A stretch of DNA of 64,000 nucleotides from Methylophaga marina (GTDB taxonomy: Bacteria; Pseudomonadota; Gammaproteobacteria; Nitrosococcales; Methylophagaceae), in contig NZ_AP027741.1 of the NCBI RefSeq assembly GCF_030296755.1, positions 2,233,475 to 2,297,474 of the forward strand. The letters run 5' to 3'. The notes beneath the pieces are model-generated. The model was not told the origin of the DNA. It made no database searches and was given only the letters and a program-made list of their open reading frames with translations. Position numbers and translations under genes: made by a program. This document shows positions 48,925-58,888 of the stretch, piece after piece. Numbering within the stretch: position 1 is the stretch's first letter; the number at the start of each line of letters is the position of its first letter.

Positions 48925-50685
48925 ATGGAAGAAGAAGTAAAGGGCTTAGGGGACTATCTTAATATTCTCTGGCGTAGAAAATATTGGGTTATTATTCCTG
49001 CTGTGCTGCTAGCCATAGCAACTGTAGTGGTAGTTTTTTCTTTACCTGCTACCTATAAATCTCAAGGCACAATACTGATTGAGTCACAAGAAATTCCCAA
49101 TGACTTAGTCCGTTCAACAGTCACGAGTTATGCTGACCAGCGTATCGAAGTGATTAAGCAACGATTAATGACGACATCCAGAGTGATGGACATGGTCAGA
49201 AAATATGATCTTTATCGTGCTGAGCGTCAAAAAACAGCTGCCACATCAGGCATTGTCGATTTATTTAAATCTAATGTCAGTGTGGATTTGGTTCAAGCAA
49301 ATGTGACTGATCCAGTTAGTGGGCGTGCAAAGCGAGCCAGTATCGCCTTTACCGTTTCATTCATGGATAAATCACCACAAAAAGCACAGCAAGTAGCGAA
49401 CGAGCTTGTGACAGAGTTTCTCAATGAAAACGTCAAAGCCCGCACAGACCGTGCTGCAGAAACCAAAGACTTTCTTAAGGAGGAGGGCGATAAATTTCAA
49501 GCAAAAGTACGTGAGTTAGAAAAACAAATTGCCGAGTTTAAAGATCGTTATAGCGGTAGTCTCCCTGAATTATTACAGTACAATCTTTCGATGATACAGC
49601 GTTTGGGTGATGAACAAAGTACCAATCAAAATGAAATTTTATTATTGAAAGATCAAATCACCACATTAAGTCTACAGCTTTCTACTATTCCGATGTACTT
49701 ACCCTTAGGTGTGACGGCAACTAGTGCAAATGAACCAAACACCTCTGAAGTGCGTCTGGAACAACTAAGAATTGAATACAGCACTTTATTATCAAAATAC
49801 GAACCCACCCACCCAGATGTAGTCAGAGTTAAACGACAAATTGATGCATTAGAAAAAGAGCTGGGTGTTACAGGGAATGATGCTCAAATCATTCAAGCTG
49901 AATTAGACCAGGCAAAGACAGAATTAAATACGCTGAGTGAAAAATATGCCGATAATCACCCTGATATAAAAGCACAAAAAAATAAGATTGCCGGCCTGGA
50001 AAAACGCCTGGAAAACGCTGACAGTCAGCCAGCTGAAACAACGTCATCATCCGAACGATTGAATCCAGCTTATGTGCAACTTAAATCTAAGATAGACTCA
50101 ACGGAAAATGAAGTCTCTCGCTTAAGAGTTCGCCAGGAAGAGATTAAAACAAAACTTGCTGAATTTGAACGCCGTGTTTCGGAAACATACCAAGTTCAGC
50201 GGGCATATGATGAGCTGACACGCGATCATGAAAACACTGTAGCCAAATATCGTGAATTACGTGCTAAGCAATTACAAGCTGAACTGGCTCAGAACTTAGA
50301 GTCAGAAAACAAAGGTGAAAGCTTTACGTTAATTGAACCTCCTGCAGTACCAACTAAGTCAGAAAAACCTAACAGGCCTAAATTACTCGTTCTTGGCTTA
50401 GGCGCATCTGTAGGTGCAGGCTTAGGCTTAGCACTTCTAGTTGAGATGTTTTTTGGTGGGGTAAGAGGGTATACACAAGTTACTCATATTGTTGGTAAAT
50501 CACCACTGGTTGTTATCCCTATTATTACAACAACTCGAGAACTGGCTCGCAGAAAAACATTAAGAAACCGCTGGATCATTATTGCAATTCTGTTAGTTAT
50601 CGCATCAGTGATAGCAGTACACTTTTATGTGATGAACCTCGAAGTGCTGTGGTATCGATTAATGCGAAAAGTCAGCTTGCTTTAA
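48925..50685 (+). CDS. Polysaccharide chain-length determinant (Wzz family)
   Basis: The 586-residue protein has a Wzz N-terminus (LGDYLNILWRRKYWVIIPAV with the first membrane helix), a long periplasmic coiled coil of about 400 residues, a PxxP region (PPAVPTKSEKPNRPKLLVLG) and a second membrane helix. A further hydrophobic stretch lies near the C-terminus (WIIIAILLVIASVIAVHFYV). It should set polymer length together with the BY-kinase encoded next. Confidence 0.9.
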   Translation: MEEEVKGLGDYLNILWRRKYWVIIPAVLLAIATVVVVFSLPATYKSQGTILIESQEIPNDLVRSTVTSYADQRIEVIKQRLMTTSRVMDMVRKYDLYRAERQKTAATSGIVDLFKSNVSVDLVQANVTDPVSGRAKRASIAFTVSFMDKSPQKAQQVANELVTEFLNENVKARTDRAAETKDFLKEEGDKFQAKVRELEKQIAEFKDRYSGSLPELLQYNLSMIQRLGDEQSTNQNEILLLKDQITTLSLQLSTIPMYLPLGVTATSANEPNTSEVRLEQLRIEYSTLLSKYEPTHPDVVRVKRQIDALEKELGVTGNDAQIIQAELDQAKTELNTLSEKYADNHPDIKAQKNKIAGLEKRLENADSQPAETTSSSERLNPAYVQLKSKIDSTENEVSRLRVRQEEIKTKLAEFERRVSETYQVQRAYDELTRDHENTVAKYRELRAKQLQAELAQNLESENKGESFTLIEPPAVPTKSEKPNRPKLLVLGLGASVGAGLGLALLVEMFFGGVRGYTQVTHIVGKSPLVVIPIITTTRELARRKTLRNRWIIIAILLVIASVIAVHFYVMNLEVLWYRLMRKVSLL

Positions 50686-50717
50686 CTGTCACCTGATTCT
50701 TCGAGTAGGAAATAAGA

Positions 50718-51560
50718 ATGGATAGAATTCAAAAAGCCTTAGACAAAGCAAAGCAGAAGCATGCTGGGATCGAGGGTGAGCCAGAAAATACAATTGTGTC
50801 TACGGAAAATGATATAAACACTTCTTTTCCTGAAGATCCATTAGCTCCGCCTTTACAGAATATTGAATACACACAAACAAAAGTGGTTAAAACACCACCG
50901 AGTGTTCTGGAAAACAACCGGGTTATTGCCGGTCATTACAATAATCCGCAATCAGCAGTGTTCCGTATGTTGCGTACACAAGTGTTGCAAAAAATGCGGC
51001 AGAATGATTGGCAAACAATTGCCATTACCTCGCCAACAGCGGGGGAGGGTAAATCATTGGTCTCAGCTAATCTCGCCGTTGCCATTGCTATGGAACTCAA
51101 TCAGACAGTGCTTTTAGTCGATATGGACTTGAGAAATCCTTCGATTGCCAGCTACTTTGGATTAAATGTGGAGGCGGGATTAAAAGAATATCTAGAAGAT
51201 GATTTGTATCTTCACCATGTGCTAGTAAACCCTGGCGTAGAGAGGCTAGTTATATTACCAGGGAAGGGAAGAGCTGAAGATTCAGCCGAGTTACTATCAA
51301 GTCCAAAAATGGCATCTTTAGTGAAAGATATTAAATCGCAATACAACTCTCGATTAATTATTTTCGATGTACCGCCTTTGTTACAGACGGACGATGTTTT
51401 AATGTCTTCGAATTATTTTGACTGTACTTTACTTGTGCTGGAAGACGGGAAAAATAATGAAGAGAACATTAAAAAGTCATTACAGCTATTAGAAGGTTCA
51501 CATCTTGTCGGGACTGTGCTTAACAAAGCAGAAAGACATCCAACCCATCAGAATTATTAA
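50718..51560 (+). CDS. Tyrosine autokinase (BY-kinase, CpsD/Etk type) of the EPS locus
   Basis: The 280-residue cytoplasmic ATPase has the BY-kinase motifs: SPTAGEGKSLVSANLA (Walker A), LLVDMDLRNPS (Walker A') and LIIFDVPPLL (Walker B). It regulates polymerisation by phosphorylating itself and possibly the Wzz partner. Only one tyrosine is near the C-terminus (HQNY), so the usual tyrosine cluster is missing. It is in the place expected of the exosortase-system kinase. Confidence 0.9.
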   Translation: MDRIQKALDKAKQKHAGIEGEPENTIVSTENDINTSFPEDPLAPPLQNIEYTQTKVVKTPPSVLENNRVIAGHYNNPQSAVFRMLRTQVLQKMRQNDWQTIAITSPTAGEGKSLVSANLAVAIAMELNQTVLLVDMDLRNPSIASYFGLNVEAGLKEYLEDDLYLHHVLVNPGVERLVILPGKGRAEDSAELLSSPKMASLVKDIKSQYNSRLIIFDVPPLLQTDDVLMSSNYFDCTLLVLEDGKNNEENIKKSLQLLEGSHLVGTVLNKAERHPTHQNY

Positions 51561-51563
51561 TTC

Positions 51564-52454
51564 ATGTATACAGAACATTTTGGTCTGAATTTCAAGCCGT
51601 TTAACCTGGTACCTGATCCTAAGTTTTTATATCTTAGCCCTGTACATAAAAAAGCCTTAACCATGCTCGAATATGGCTTAATGAGTCAGGCGGGTTTTAC
51701 AGTCGTTACCGGAGAGATTGGTGCGGGTAAAACAACATTAATTCGGTCTCTGTTAAAAAAACTGGATGATGAATACCTGATCGGATTGATTAATAACACG
51801 AGTGAATCGTTCGGTGAATTGATGGAGTGGGTGCTTGATGCACTAGAAATACCATCTTCAGCCACTGATAATGCGGGTCGTTATCGTGATTATGTTGATT
51901 TTGTTGTTGAACAACATGCAAAAGGTAAAAAAATTGTTCTGATTGTAGATGAAGCTCAAAACTTATCAGTTAAGGCTTTGGAAGAGTTAAGGCTACTTTC
52001 AAACGTTAATATTGATGCAGATATCTTTATGCAGTTGGTATTAACTGGGCAGCCTGAACTCAGTGATAAACTTAATTTACCCGAGCTTGAACAGTTTGCT
52101 CAACGAATTGGCGTTGAATATCATCTAAAAGCATTGAGCTATCCAGAAACACAAAAATACATTGAACACCGAATGGAAATTGCCGGTGCAGACCATAAGA
52201 TTTTTACCAATGAAGCCTGCGCTGCTATCTTCTGCTATAGCGAAGGCGTACCAAGGCGTATCAATAACCTATGTGACTTTGCTCTAGTATATGCTTTTGC
52301 TGATGATTCGAAAGAGGTCAATGTCAATACGGTAATTGATATGATTAAAGATAAACGTTCATCTACCATTATTAAAACAAAAGACAGCCAAAACCCAGAT
52401 GTTAAACGTGTTCGTAGTTGGCTTCTTGAGTTATACAATGTCCATCTGGTCTGA
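51564..52454 (+). CDS. ExeA-like AAA ATPase of exosortase-type EPS loci
   Basis: The 296-residue protein has LNFKPFNLVPDPKFLYLSP, the Walker A motif GEIGAGKTTLIRSLL, Walker B LIVDEAQNLS and the sensor-like LVLTGQPEL. Proteins of this type are typical of exosortase A EPS clusters, where the role is unclear, perhaps assembly of the export machine. It starts 3 nt after the kinase gene, so both are one operon. Confidence 0.87.
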   Translation: MYTEHFGLNFKPFNLVPDPKFLYLSPVHKKALTMLEYGLMSQAGFTVVTGEIGAGKTTLIRSLLKKLDDEYLIGLINNTSESFGELMEWVLDALEIPSSATDNAGRYRDYVDFVVEQHAKGKKIVLIVDEAQNLSVKALEELRLLSNVNIDADIFMQLVLTGQPELSDKLNLPELEQFAQRIGVEYHLKALSYPETQKYIEHRMEIAGADHKIFTNEACAAIFCYSEGVPRRINNLCDFALVYAFADDSKEVNVNTVIDMIKDKRSSTIIKTKDSQNPDVKRVRSWLLELYNVHLV

Positions 52455-52474
52455 TTTCTTTCAAGTTAATTAAG

Positions 52475-52496
52475 ATATTCTTTTGCACAAGAATAT
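52475..52496 (+). repeat. Inverted repeat after the ATPase gene
   Basis: ATATTCTT/AAGAATAT, 6-nt loop, then TTTCT. A weak, AT-rich hairpin that could be a leaky terminator. The rest of the 52455-52593 gap shows nothing else. Confidence 0.35.
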
Positions 52497-52593
52497 TTCT
52501 CTAAATGAGAAGTTCATCAACTATGGAGCTAGTATTAAGTGATGGATAGCGTTAGAGTTACGCATGACTCACACATATTGAGAGGTACATGTT

Positions 52594-54948
52594 ATGTCAA
52601 TCAAATATAATATATTTTTAGCAATTTTTGGCATGTTCCTGACAAGTACGCAAGTATTGGCTGATTGCATTGTAACTAATAATAATTTCAATAAATCTTC
52701 AAAGATTATTTTTGTTAACCAATACAACGGAAGTGATCAGCTCGCAAAAATATACTCCCTAGACAATGTTCGTAACCCATATGAAGCGAACAACGTGGCA
52801 GCTTTTCAGAGTATTGAAAAGGCAAAATCTTTGGCTGATACAGATAATGGTGATCTGATTTTGATAAAAGCTGGTCCCCAATGGACTAATTATCAGGCCT
52901 GGGAAGGCAATAAACTCTCTGAATTTAATAAAGAAGTCATGAAAGCTAAAGTGATGTCCCAAAGGCAGTGTCAAGAAGAGTCCTTAACTTGGGTTCCTCC
53001 AGCTGTTAATGATAACCAACCTGATCAACAACCCGTAACAACAGATTTTGTCAGCGATCCTGACGAAGTGACTCTGGCCAGAACACAAGAAACGTCCCCT
53101 ATTAGCTTACCTGGTATCACTTCATCCAATACGAATGATACAACTCAGTCTTCAAATTCATCTGGAAGAACCAGCTCATCAAGCAGTTCTTCGGGAGGCT
53201 CAAGCAGAGGGGCAAACTCTAATAACTCTACTAACCAGACTTCTCAATCATCAAGTCAAATGGAGTCTAGTGAGTTACCAACTAACATGACTTCTAAAGC
53301 TAATGCCCGTAATACGACTTTTGGAGCCCCTGAAAACCTTATTGATGATCCTGATACTCAGTCAGTGTCGGATTCGAATGAGGATGTCATTAATGAAAGC
53401 CCTGAAGATGAACCACTTACTGAAAATAATCCTATTCAAGAAATACCTGACCAAAGTCATAGCTCTGCATGTTATAAAACAGCTGAATGGCAATATCAAA
53501 TACACCAATACCAGCACGATAATGACGGTTGGTCGAAAATAACACCAGATAGTTCTTCAAGATTGATTTATGTGAGCTCATCGGAAGGTAATGATGACAA
53601 AGCAAGATATTATAGCCCTTCTGAAGTTGGGGATATCGATACACCAGTCAATATCATTCCTTTTCAATCAATTGCTAAAGCTTATAAGCACGTGAGAAAA
53701 GGACGTCCGGATTGGATTCTTTTGAAAAGAGGTGATTCCTTCGAGCTTCAATCAACACTATATCTACAATCTGGTGAATCAAAAAATGCACCAATGGTTC
53801 TTACTGCATATGGAAATGACAAAACAAGACCTGTAGTTGATTCTAAAAACTTTACAGCATTAATGATGGGGAGTAAGAGTCATATAGCTATTGTAGGTAT
53901 AGAGTTATACCCTAGCAAGCTTGATCCTAATTCTACAGGGTTCTCAGGTTGGGGAAACATGAAACAAAATGCTATTGGCATAGCTAGTATTTCTGGTTCG
54001 CAATCGGACAACATACTAATTGAGAATGTTCGTGTGAGTTATTACAAAAATAATATTGTAATTGGTGGCGGTGGGGGACATAAAAATGTTGTTATAAGAA
54101 GAAATGAGATTCTAAATGCATATAGCGATACAGGTCATTCACAAGGTGCATCTATTGCATATGTCGATGGATTATTAATTGAGGAAAATTTGTTTGATCA
54201 CAATGGATGGTATCAACAACGACCATTATCTGTTGCCCTCAATACCAAATCTTATGGCTATGCTACATGGTTTAACCATAATGCTTATATAATCGATTCG
54301 GCAAATATGATTCTGAGAGAGAATCTAATCTCAAGATCTTCAAGTATAGGTGTAAAATTCACAGCAAATTCTGATAAACAAACTAAGACTAATAGTATTC
54401 GAGCATATAATTATCTTATAACCGATAATATTGTAACTGAAGGTGAGGTTGGTTTCTCATTAGGTGGTAATACTGATTTTAATAATGGCTATAGATGGAA
54501 AAATATAAATGTAACACATAACATTTTTAGTAATATAGGAAGGACTAAACCTACCAATAGAGAGCTATCATGGAATATGCAAATCGATGATTGGGATACA
54601 GGAAGTGTATGTTTTAATTTGATGGCTGATCAAACAAATAATTCACTTACAAATATTAAAGGTATTGATGTTTATGGTGAGAATAGGGATGTTTCGATAT
54701 TTATGAACAAATTCATTAATATTGGTCTTTCGGCTGAGAGTTATCAAAACAAATCTGAAGATTTTACTTCATATCAAAATTCATATTTACCTAAATATAA
54801 TACTAATTTATTGAACTCATATACTGGTAGTGATAGCTATGACACTTATATAGAGGGAGTTCGGAGCAGACTAGAAGATAACTATTTAGAGTATCCTGAT
54901 ATAACTAATATGTTGGAGTATTTAAGGACTAGAGCACCATCATTTTAA
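52594..54948 (+). CDS. Large secreted right-handed beta-helix protein with duplicated N-terminal module
   Basis: The 784-residue protein has a signal peptide (about residues 1-24, ending VLADC). A first module follows (IIFVNQYNGSDQLAKIYS...AAFQSIEKAKSLAD), then a Ser/Asn-rich linker of about 100 residues. A second, similar module (LIYVSSSEGNDDKARYYS...PFQSIAKAYKHVR) leads into a parallel beta-helix with repeated turns (NILIENVRVSYYKNNIVIGG, NVVIRRNEILNAYSD). Beta-helix proteins in EPS loci are often lyases or epimerases; catalytic residues were not identified. An exposed EPS-binding or modifying role is likely. Confidence 0.72.
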   Translation: MSIKYNIFLAIFGMFLTSTQVLADCIVTNNNFNKSSKIIFVNQYNGSDQLAKIYSLDNVRNPYEANNVAAFQSIEKAKSLADTDNGDLILIKAGPQWTNYQAWEGNKLSEFNKEVMKAKVMSQRQCQEESLTWVPPAVNDNQPDQQPVTTDFVSDPDEVTLARTQETSPISLPGITSSNTNDTTQSSNSSGRTSSSSSSSGGSSRGANSNNSTNQTSQSSSQMESSELPTNMTSKANARNTTFGAPENLIDDPDTQSVSDSNEDVINESPEDEPLTENNPIQEIPDQSHSSACYKTAEWQYQIHQYQHDNDGWSKITPDSSSRLIYVSSSEGNDDKARYYSPSEVGDIDTPVNIIPFQSIAKAYKHVRKGRPDWILLKRGDSFELQSTLYLQSGESKNAPMVLTAYGNDKTRPVVDSKNFTALMMGSKSHIAIVGIELYPSKLDPNSTGFSGWGNMKQNAIGIASISGSQSDNILIENVRVSYYKNNIVIGGGGGHKNVVIRRNEILNAYSDTGHSQGASIAYVDGLLIEENLFDHNGWYQQRPLSVALNTKSYGYATWFNHNAYIIDSANMILRENLISRSSSIGVKFTANSDKQTKTNSIRAYNYLITDNIVTEGEVGFSLGGNTDFNNGYRWKNINVTHNIFSNIGRTKPTNRELSWNMQIDDWDTGSVCFNLMADQTNNSLTNIKGIDVYGENRDVSIFMNKFINIGLSAESYQNKSEDFTSYQNSYLPKYNTNLLNSYTGSDSYDTYIEGVRSRLEDNYLEYPDITNMLEYLRTRAPSF

Positions 54949-55003
54949 TGGTTGGCCTGTGTCAGATATTCATTAACTAACATTTACACTGATTTAATTA
55001 TTT

Positions 55004-55030
55004 TATAATACGGTTTATTCCCTCTGGAGG
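55004..55030 (+). promoter_or_regulatory. Putative -10 box and strong ribosome site before the glycosyltransferase
   Basis: TATAAT at 55004-55009 has only a poor TTTACA -35 (15-nt spacing). A strong CTGGAGG Shine-Dalgarno at 55024-55030 follows. The ribosome site is not followed by ATG, GTG or TTG at normal distance. Confidence 0.4.
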
Positions 55031-55035
55031 TTATC

Positions 55036-56079
55036 ATAAAAGACAAATATCATACTAGGCTGAAATTAGTATTAGCTGCGCCTTATGAGACCAATCTTTC
55101 AGATCCAAATGATCTGTGGGCTATAATAAAAAAAAATAACCCAGACTTGGATATTATTTTTGTCTCACCTCAATATCAACATGATAGAAGCCGTTCAAAG
55201 ACGAGTTTATCTGATTGGTCTGATTACTGGTCGCACAGTAAACGAGTTATTAAGGCTGCAAAAGTTAACAATGCAGATATTATCGTTACAGCATTCCCGC
55301 CTTTAGCTGTATGTGTTGGAATAAGAAAAAAACTCAGTTTTCTTCGAATTCCTATTCTAGCTTGGGCTTTTAATCTAGGCACACTGCAGAAAGGCATAAA
55401 AAAAACGATTGCTAAGTTTAGTTTGAGTGCAGTAAATAAATTTATTGTTCCTTCCTCGGCAGAGACCGTTACATATAGCCATTTTTTGGCTAGAAAAAAA
55501 GATGACTTTGTATTTATTAGATTCAGAAAACAGCAGATTATTGAGTTTCAAAAAAAACATAGCTCCAAAAAATACATTTTAAGTATGGGAGCTGCAAATC
55601 GAGACTATGAAACTTTAGTAACAGTAGCAGAACAGACAGTCTACCCATTTATAATTGTGGCACCTGACAGATGCAAACCAAAAAGAGATATACCAAATAA
55701 TATGAAATGGTTATCTTTCCTGAGCTTAGATGAGTGTCATCGACTTTATCAAGATGCGGCAATGAGTATTATTCCTATAAAAAATACTGAAATAGCATCA
55801 GGACAAATCACAATGATTGAGTCAATGATGCACCAAACACCTGTGTTGGTTACTGATAGCATCGGCGCAAGAGATTATATTGAAGATTCAATCAATGGCA
55901 TCTTATTGGAACCTCAGTCAACTCAAGATATGGTCGAAAAAATAAAAATGATTTGGGAAAATAATACTTTAAGAATGCACTATGAAGAGGCAGGTATAAA
56001 ATATGTTCATGAGTTTCTCTCAGGTGAGGCCATCTCTAATGATGTAATTAGCGTTATTAACTCAATTCTCAAAAATTAA
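55036..56079 (+). CDS. Glycosyltransferase (GT4-like), start codon unclear
   Basis: The reading frame is open from 55036, where the codons read ATA AAA GAC after a strong GGAGG. It continues as LKLVLAAPYETNLSDPND and on to the end. It is about 347 residues counted from 55036. The C-terminal half has a GT4-type pattern (IASGQITMIESMMHQTPVLVTD, EDSINGILLEP). The first canonical start (CTG at 55060, or TTG at 55147) would cut the N-terminal Rossmann strand, so a rare ATA/ATC start or a miscalled base is likely. Acts on a lipid-linked sugar in the cytoplasm. Confidence 0.72.
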   Translation: MKDKYHTRLKLVLAAPYETNLSDPNDLWAIIKKNNPDLDIIFVSPQYQHDRSRSKTSLSDWSDYWSHSKRVIKAAKVNNADIIVTAFPPLAVCVGIRKKLSFLRIPILAWAFNLGTLQKGIKKTIAKFSLSAVNKFIVPSSAETVTYSHFLARKKDDFVFIRFRKQQIIEFQKKHSSKKYILSMGAANRDYETLVTVAEQTVYPFIIVAPDRCKPKRDIPNNMKWLSFLSLDECHRLYQDAAMSIIPIKNTEIASGQITMIESMMHQTPVLVTDSIGARDYIEDSINGILLEPQSTQDMVEKIKMIWENNTLRMHYEEAGIKYVHEFLSGEAISNDVISVINSILKN

Positions 56080-56227
56080 TTTCATTTTTATCATAGCTTT
56101 CAATACATAATTTTTACGAACTTAATATGCAATATTAATTTTATTACATCAAACAATGATGTTTCAGCTAGCCTATAAGTTTTAGTCTGCTTTTTTTAAG
56201 AAAGCTCTTCTCTAGTAAAGGATTTTG

Positions 56228-57568
56228 GTGTCTTCAGAAACTGGTTTGAGAAGTAGAATTATCCATGCTTTCTCATGGACTCTCTCTGGTCATTTAATAA
56301 CCCAGGCAATTCGTTTATTCAGTAATTTAATAATGACACGTTTATTAATGCCTGAAATGTTCGGCATTATGGCAATCGCCAATATCATTATTATAGGATT
56401 AGCGATGTTCTCAGACTTGGGCCTGAAGCAAAATATTATTCAAAGTCAGCGTGGGCGTGATCCTCATTTTTTAAACACTATATGGGTAGTACAAATCATC
56501 AGGGGCTTTTTTCTATCCTCTTTTTGTTTGTTAGCCGCATACATTCTTGCATATGTGAATAATGTTGGATTAATAGATAATAGCAGCGTCTATGCATCTA
56601 AACTACTTCCTGAAGTATTAGTTATCTTATCCCTCTCTCCATTAATACAAGGTTTTGAGTCCACTAAAATTGCCACTGAAAACAGGGGACTTCAATTAAA
56701 ACGGATAGTAAAATTAGAGTTAATAGCTCAACTGTGTGGGTTAGTATTTATGCTTGTTTGGGTGTCATATGATCGCTCTATATGGGCGCTGGTATACGGA
56801 GCATTAGTTGCAGGACTTACAAAAGTTTTTATGGGCCACATCTATCTCCCAGGAAGAAAAAATAAATTCGAATGGGATAAAAAAGCATTTGATGAAATAT
56901 TCCATTTTGGTAAGTGGATGTTTCTATCATCAATACTTGGTTTTCTCATAAACCAAGGTGATAAGTTACTCTTGGGTGGAGTTATGTCATCAACATCATT
57001 CGGTTTGTACTCCATTGCCGCCCTACTTTTTTCTTCATTACAGGTTTTAGTTTCAAAAGTGATTAGTAGTGTGGTTTTTCCTGCGTTAGGAGAAATAAAT
57101 AGAATATCGCCAGATAAAATCAAAGAGAAATACTATAAACTACGTCTGCCAATAGACATCTTTTGTTTGTTTATTGCTGGTTTTCTCTTTAAGTCAGGTG
57201 GTACCTTGGTCGATCTTCTATACGATGATAGGTACTCCGATTCAGGTTTTATGTTGCAAATATTATCATTAGTACTCATTGTTATTAGATTTGGAGTAGC
57301 GGGGCAATTCTACTTAGTAATGGGTAAACCTAAAATAATGAGTATTTTAATGTTGTCAAGACTCATTTTTATGGTAATTTTAGTTCCTGTAGGTTATCAA
57401 CTAGATGGTGATATAGGTGCAGTATGGGGGCTTGCTGCCGCATACTTTCCAGGATTAATACTGACATTCTTCTATAAGATACAATATGGGCTTATGGATA
57501 TAAAAAAAGAACTGTATGTTATTCCTGTATTCATTATCGGCTTAGTATTCGGCATGATATTTGACTAA
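56228..57568 (+). CDS. Oligosaccharide flippase (Wzx-like, polysaccharide biosynthesis family)
   Basis: The 446-residue protein has about 12-14 membrane helices. The N-terminus has the pattern SRIIHAFSWTLSGHLITQAI and RLLMPEMFGIMAIANI, typical of lipopolysaccharide/EPS flippases of the MOP superfamily. It moves undecaprenyl-linked repeat units across the inner membrane. The GTG at 56228 is preferred because AAGGA lies 5 nt upstream. The gap of 148 nt before it shows no clear feature. Confidence 0.87.
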   Translation: MSSETGLRSRIIHAFSWTLSGHLITQAIRLFSNLIMTRLLMPEMFGIMAIANIIIIGLAMFSDLGLKQNIIQSQRGRDPHFLNTIWVVQIIRGFFLSSFCLLAAYILAYVNNVGLIDNSSVYASKLLPEVLVILSLSPLIQGFESTKIATENRGLQLKRIVKLELIAQLCGLVFMLVWVSYDRSIWALVYGALVAGLTKVFMGHIYLPGRKNKFEWDKKAFDEIFHFGKWMFLSSILGFLINQGDKLLLGGVMSSTSFGLYSIAALLFSSLQVLVSKVISSVVFPALGEINRISPDKIKEKYYKLRLPIDIFCLFIAGFLFKSGGTLVDLLYDDRYSDSGFMLQILSLVLIVIRFGVAGQFYLVMGKPKIMSILMLSRLIFMVILVPVGYQLDGDIGAVWGLAAAYFPGLILTFFYKIQYGLMDIKKELYVIPVFIIGLVFGMIFD

Positions 57569-57617
57569 ACCATTGAGCTCACTACTCTCTCACATTGCTG
57601 CAATAGGTTGTTAGACA

Positions 57618-58888
57618 TTGAAAATAGTTATTGATAATAGTGGTTACGGGTTAGATAATATAGGTGACCTTGCTATGTTACAGGCTGCTGTTGAAAGGTT
57701 ATGTGAGTTATGGCCTAGGGCGACTATACATGTCATCTCAGCCGAAAAAAGCAAGTTGGCTTCTTGTGTACCTAGGGCTGAGTTTTTTAGCCAGAGTTCA
57801 AAAAAAGCTTGGTTGAGTGGGTATAACCTTATTGGTGGGCTCAGGCATTTTTTCCCAAAAAAATTCAGTTATCCTTGCTCAATTATGAATGCTATATTAA
57901 GACACGACATCCTAACCTGGCTTTAAAAATCATATCTTGGAGGTTTGGAGCTGAGAGTTCAAATTATCTAGCTTCGAAAAGTGTAATGGACTTAATCAAA
58001 GAGTCTGATATTGTAATTGCTACCGGAGGTGGATACGTAAATGATAGTTTTTCCGATCATGCATCGAAATTACTTGATGTGATACTTTTAGCTCAGTATT
58101 ACAACAGACCTACAATCATGCTAGGGCAGGGCCTTGGACCTTTATCAAATAAAAACCTCGTTAAAAAATTCAAATGCGTGTTGAACGGATTGAAACTTAT
58201 TTCTCTGAGGGAAGGTGAATTTTCACCTAAACTATTAAATTCTCTGATGTCTTCCCAAGGAAAACCATCTGTATTTGTAAGTGGTGACGATGCCGTAGAG
58301 ATGTCTTATAGACTTCGTACAGAATCTCTAGGAAATAAACTCGGACTAAATATAAGGAATGCATCTTATGCAACTTTGCCGAGTGGAACGATTGAAAAAC
58401 TAGGTGATGTTATTCAAGGTTATATTCATAAGAAAAAAACTTCTTATCAACTACTACCTATTTCTTTAGTCCCGGGAGATGAGTCTGATATAAGATCTTT
58501 GATAAGTCTAATGCGACTGAGTAGTCAACAGGACAATGAAACCGAAGAAGGCTTGTCAGTAGAAGATATTATTCAACGAGTGTCAGAATGCCGAGTTGTA
58601 ATAACTGGTAGTTATCATGCTGCACTGTTTGCTTTGTCTCAAGGTATACAGGTGATAGGGCTGACTGCTTCAAACTATTATGATTACAAGTTTATGGGTT
58701 TATTGAAACAATTTGAAGTCGGTGTACAAATTCTATATTTAGACGATGGTATAGATAAGTTATCAGAATATTTAGATGTTGCATGGTCTAGAGCAGATGG
58801 TCAGAGAAGTAAGCTTTTAGAGCGTGCTAAACAGCAAGTCTGTGCCGGTAAAGATGCATATTTACAACTTAAAACATTTGTAAAATGA
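57618..58888 (+). CDS. Polysaccharide pyruvyl transferase family protein, apparent frameshift
   Basis: These enzymes add pyruvate ketals to EPS sugars, giving negative charge. The N-terminus (IVIDNSGYGLDNIGDLAMLQ) matches the family. The frame breaks in a T6/A7 stretch (57848-57863) and the continuation LSLLNYECYIKTRHPN is in the next frame, with VIATGGGYVNDSFSDHA, GQGLGPLSN and ITGSYHAALFALSQG. Adding one base gives 423 residues, full length. A TTG start is used; there is no better one. Confidence 0.78.
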
